Source of the DNA: Gammaproteobacteria bacterium
GTDB taxonomy: Bacteria; Pseudomonadota; Gammaproteobacteria; GRL18
Length of the DNA stretch: 55,898 nucleotides
Direction of reading: 5' to 3'
NCBI GenBank assembly: GCA_016744395.1
Contig: JADGEK010000024.1
Span: 1 to 55,898 of the forward strand
Positions 55,891 through 55,898 of this stretch are shown piece by piece (position 1 is the stretch's first letter; every line of letters begins with the position of its first letter). Both the position numbers and the translations under genes were made by a program. The notes under the pieces are model-generated. The model did no database searches. It was not told the origin of the DNA and was given only the letters and a program-made list of their open reading frames with translations.

Positions 55891-55898
55891 GAGTTCTT

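Overview
The window is a chromosomal segment of a moderately AT-rich gammaproteobacterium (about 40 % G+C by eye). Support for this comes from the lptD-surA-pdxA-rsmA-apaG block, the mreBCD-mrdAB-mltB-rlpA-dacA-dat-ybeD-lipB block divergent from gatCAB, and hslO, hspQ, dusC, moeB and a two-subunit bacterioferritin. The genus cannot be named from sequence alone. I saw no rRNA, tRNA, CRISPR array, insertion sequence or prophage gene. Most of the window is core chromosome with small accessory insertions.

Layout. 0.1-5.3 kb (minus strand): a secreted protein of unknown function, lptG (no lptF beside it), apaG, a ComFB-family protein, a small HExxH protein and rsmA. 5.4-7.2 kb: an iron-storage unit, bfd (minus) divergent from two bfr genes (plus), with a near-consensus Fur box between them. 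7.2-12.5 kb (minus): pdxA, surA, lptD. 12.6-14.2 kb: guanine deaminase and a short sigma-54 activator. 14.2-14.8 kb: an inverted pair of structured repeats. 14.9-26.6 kb (minus): GNAT, lipB, ybeD, dat, dacA, rlpA, mltB, rodA, mrdA, mreD, mreC, mreB, the cell-wall elongation and rod-shape set. 27-31.3 kb (plus): gatC, gatA, gatB, hslO, then hspQ and a substrate-binding-like protein without a signal peptide. 32.9-35 kb: ferritin-like, GST and Cys-rich proteins. 35-39.4 kb: a LuxR-type response regulator, a histidine kinase lacking its phospho-acceptor His, and a separate complete kinase. 39.4-41.2 kb (minus): moeB and dusC. 41.8-43.5 kb: adenylate kinase fused to a histone-H1-like lysine tail. 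44-49.4 kb: a hybrid kinase followed by a REC-PAS-AAA-Fis activator. 49.9-55.9 kb (plus): RDD, SpoIIM, DUF4129, DUF4350 and MoxR, a membrane/MoxR-type cluster that probably continues past the right edge.

Most unusual items: (i) the adenylate kinase with about 51 KKKxxx hexads; (ii) a three-copy structured repeat family whose small hairpins all carry a CATCC core while the stems co-vary; (iii) a pseudo-histidine kinase (His to Asp, next Glu to Lys) beside an intact response regulator; (iv) complementary loss of ferroxidase and haem ligands in the two Bfr subunits; (v) an mreC reading frame whose natural N-terminus seems to need a non-canonical AUA start.
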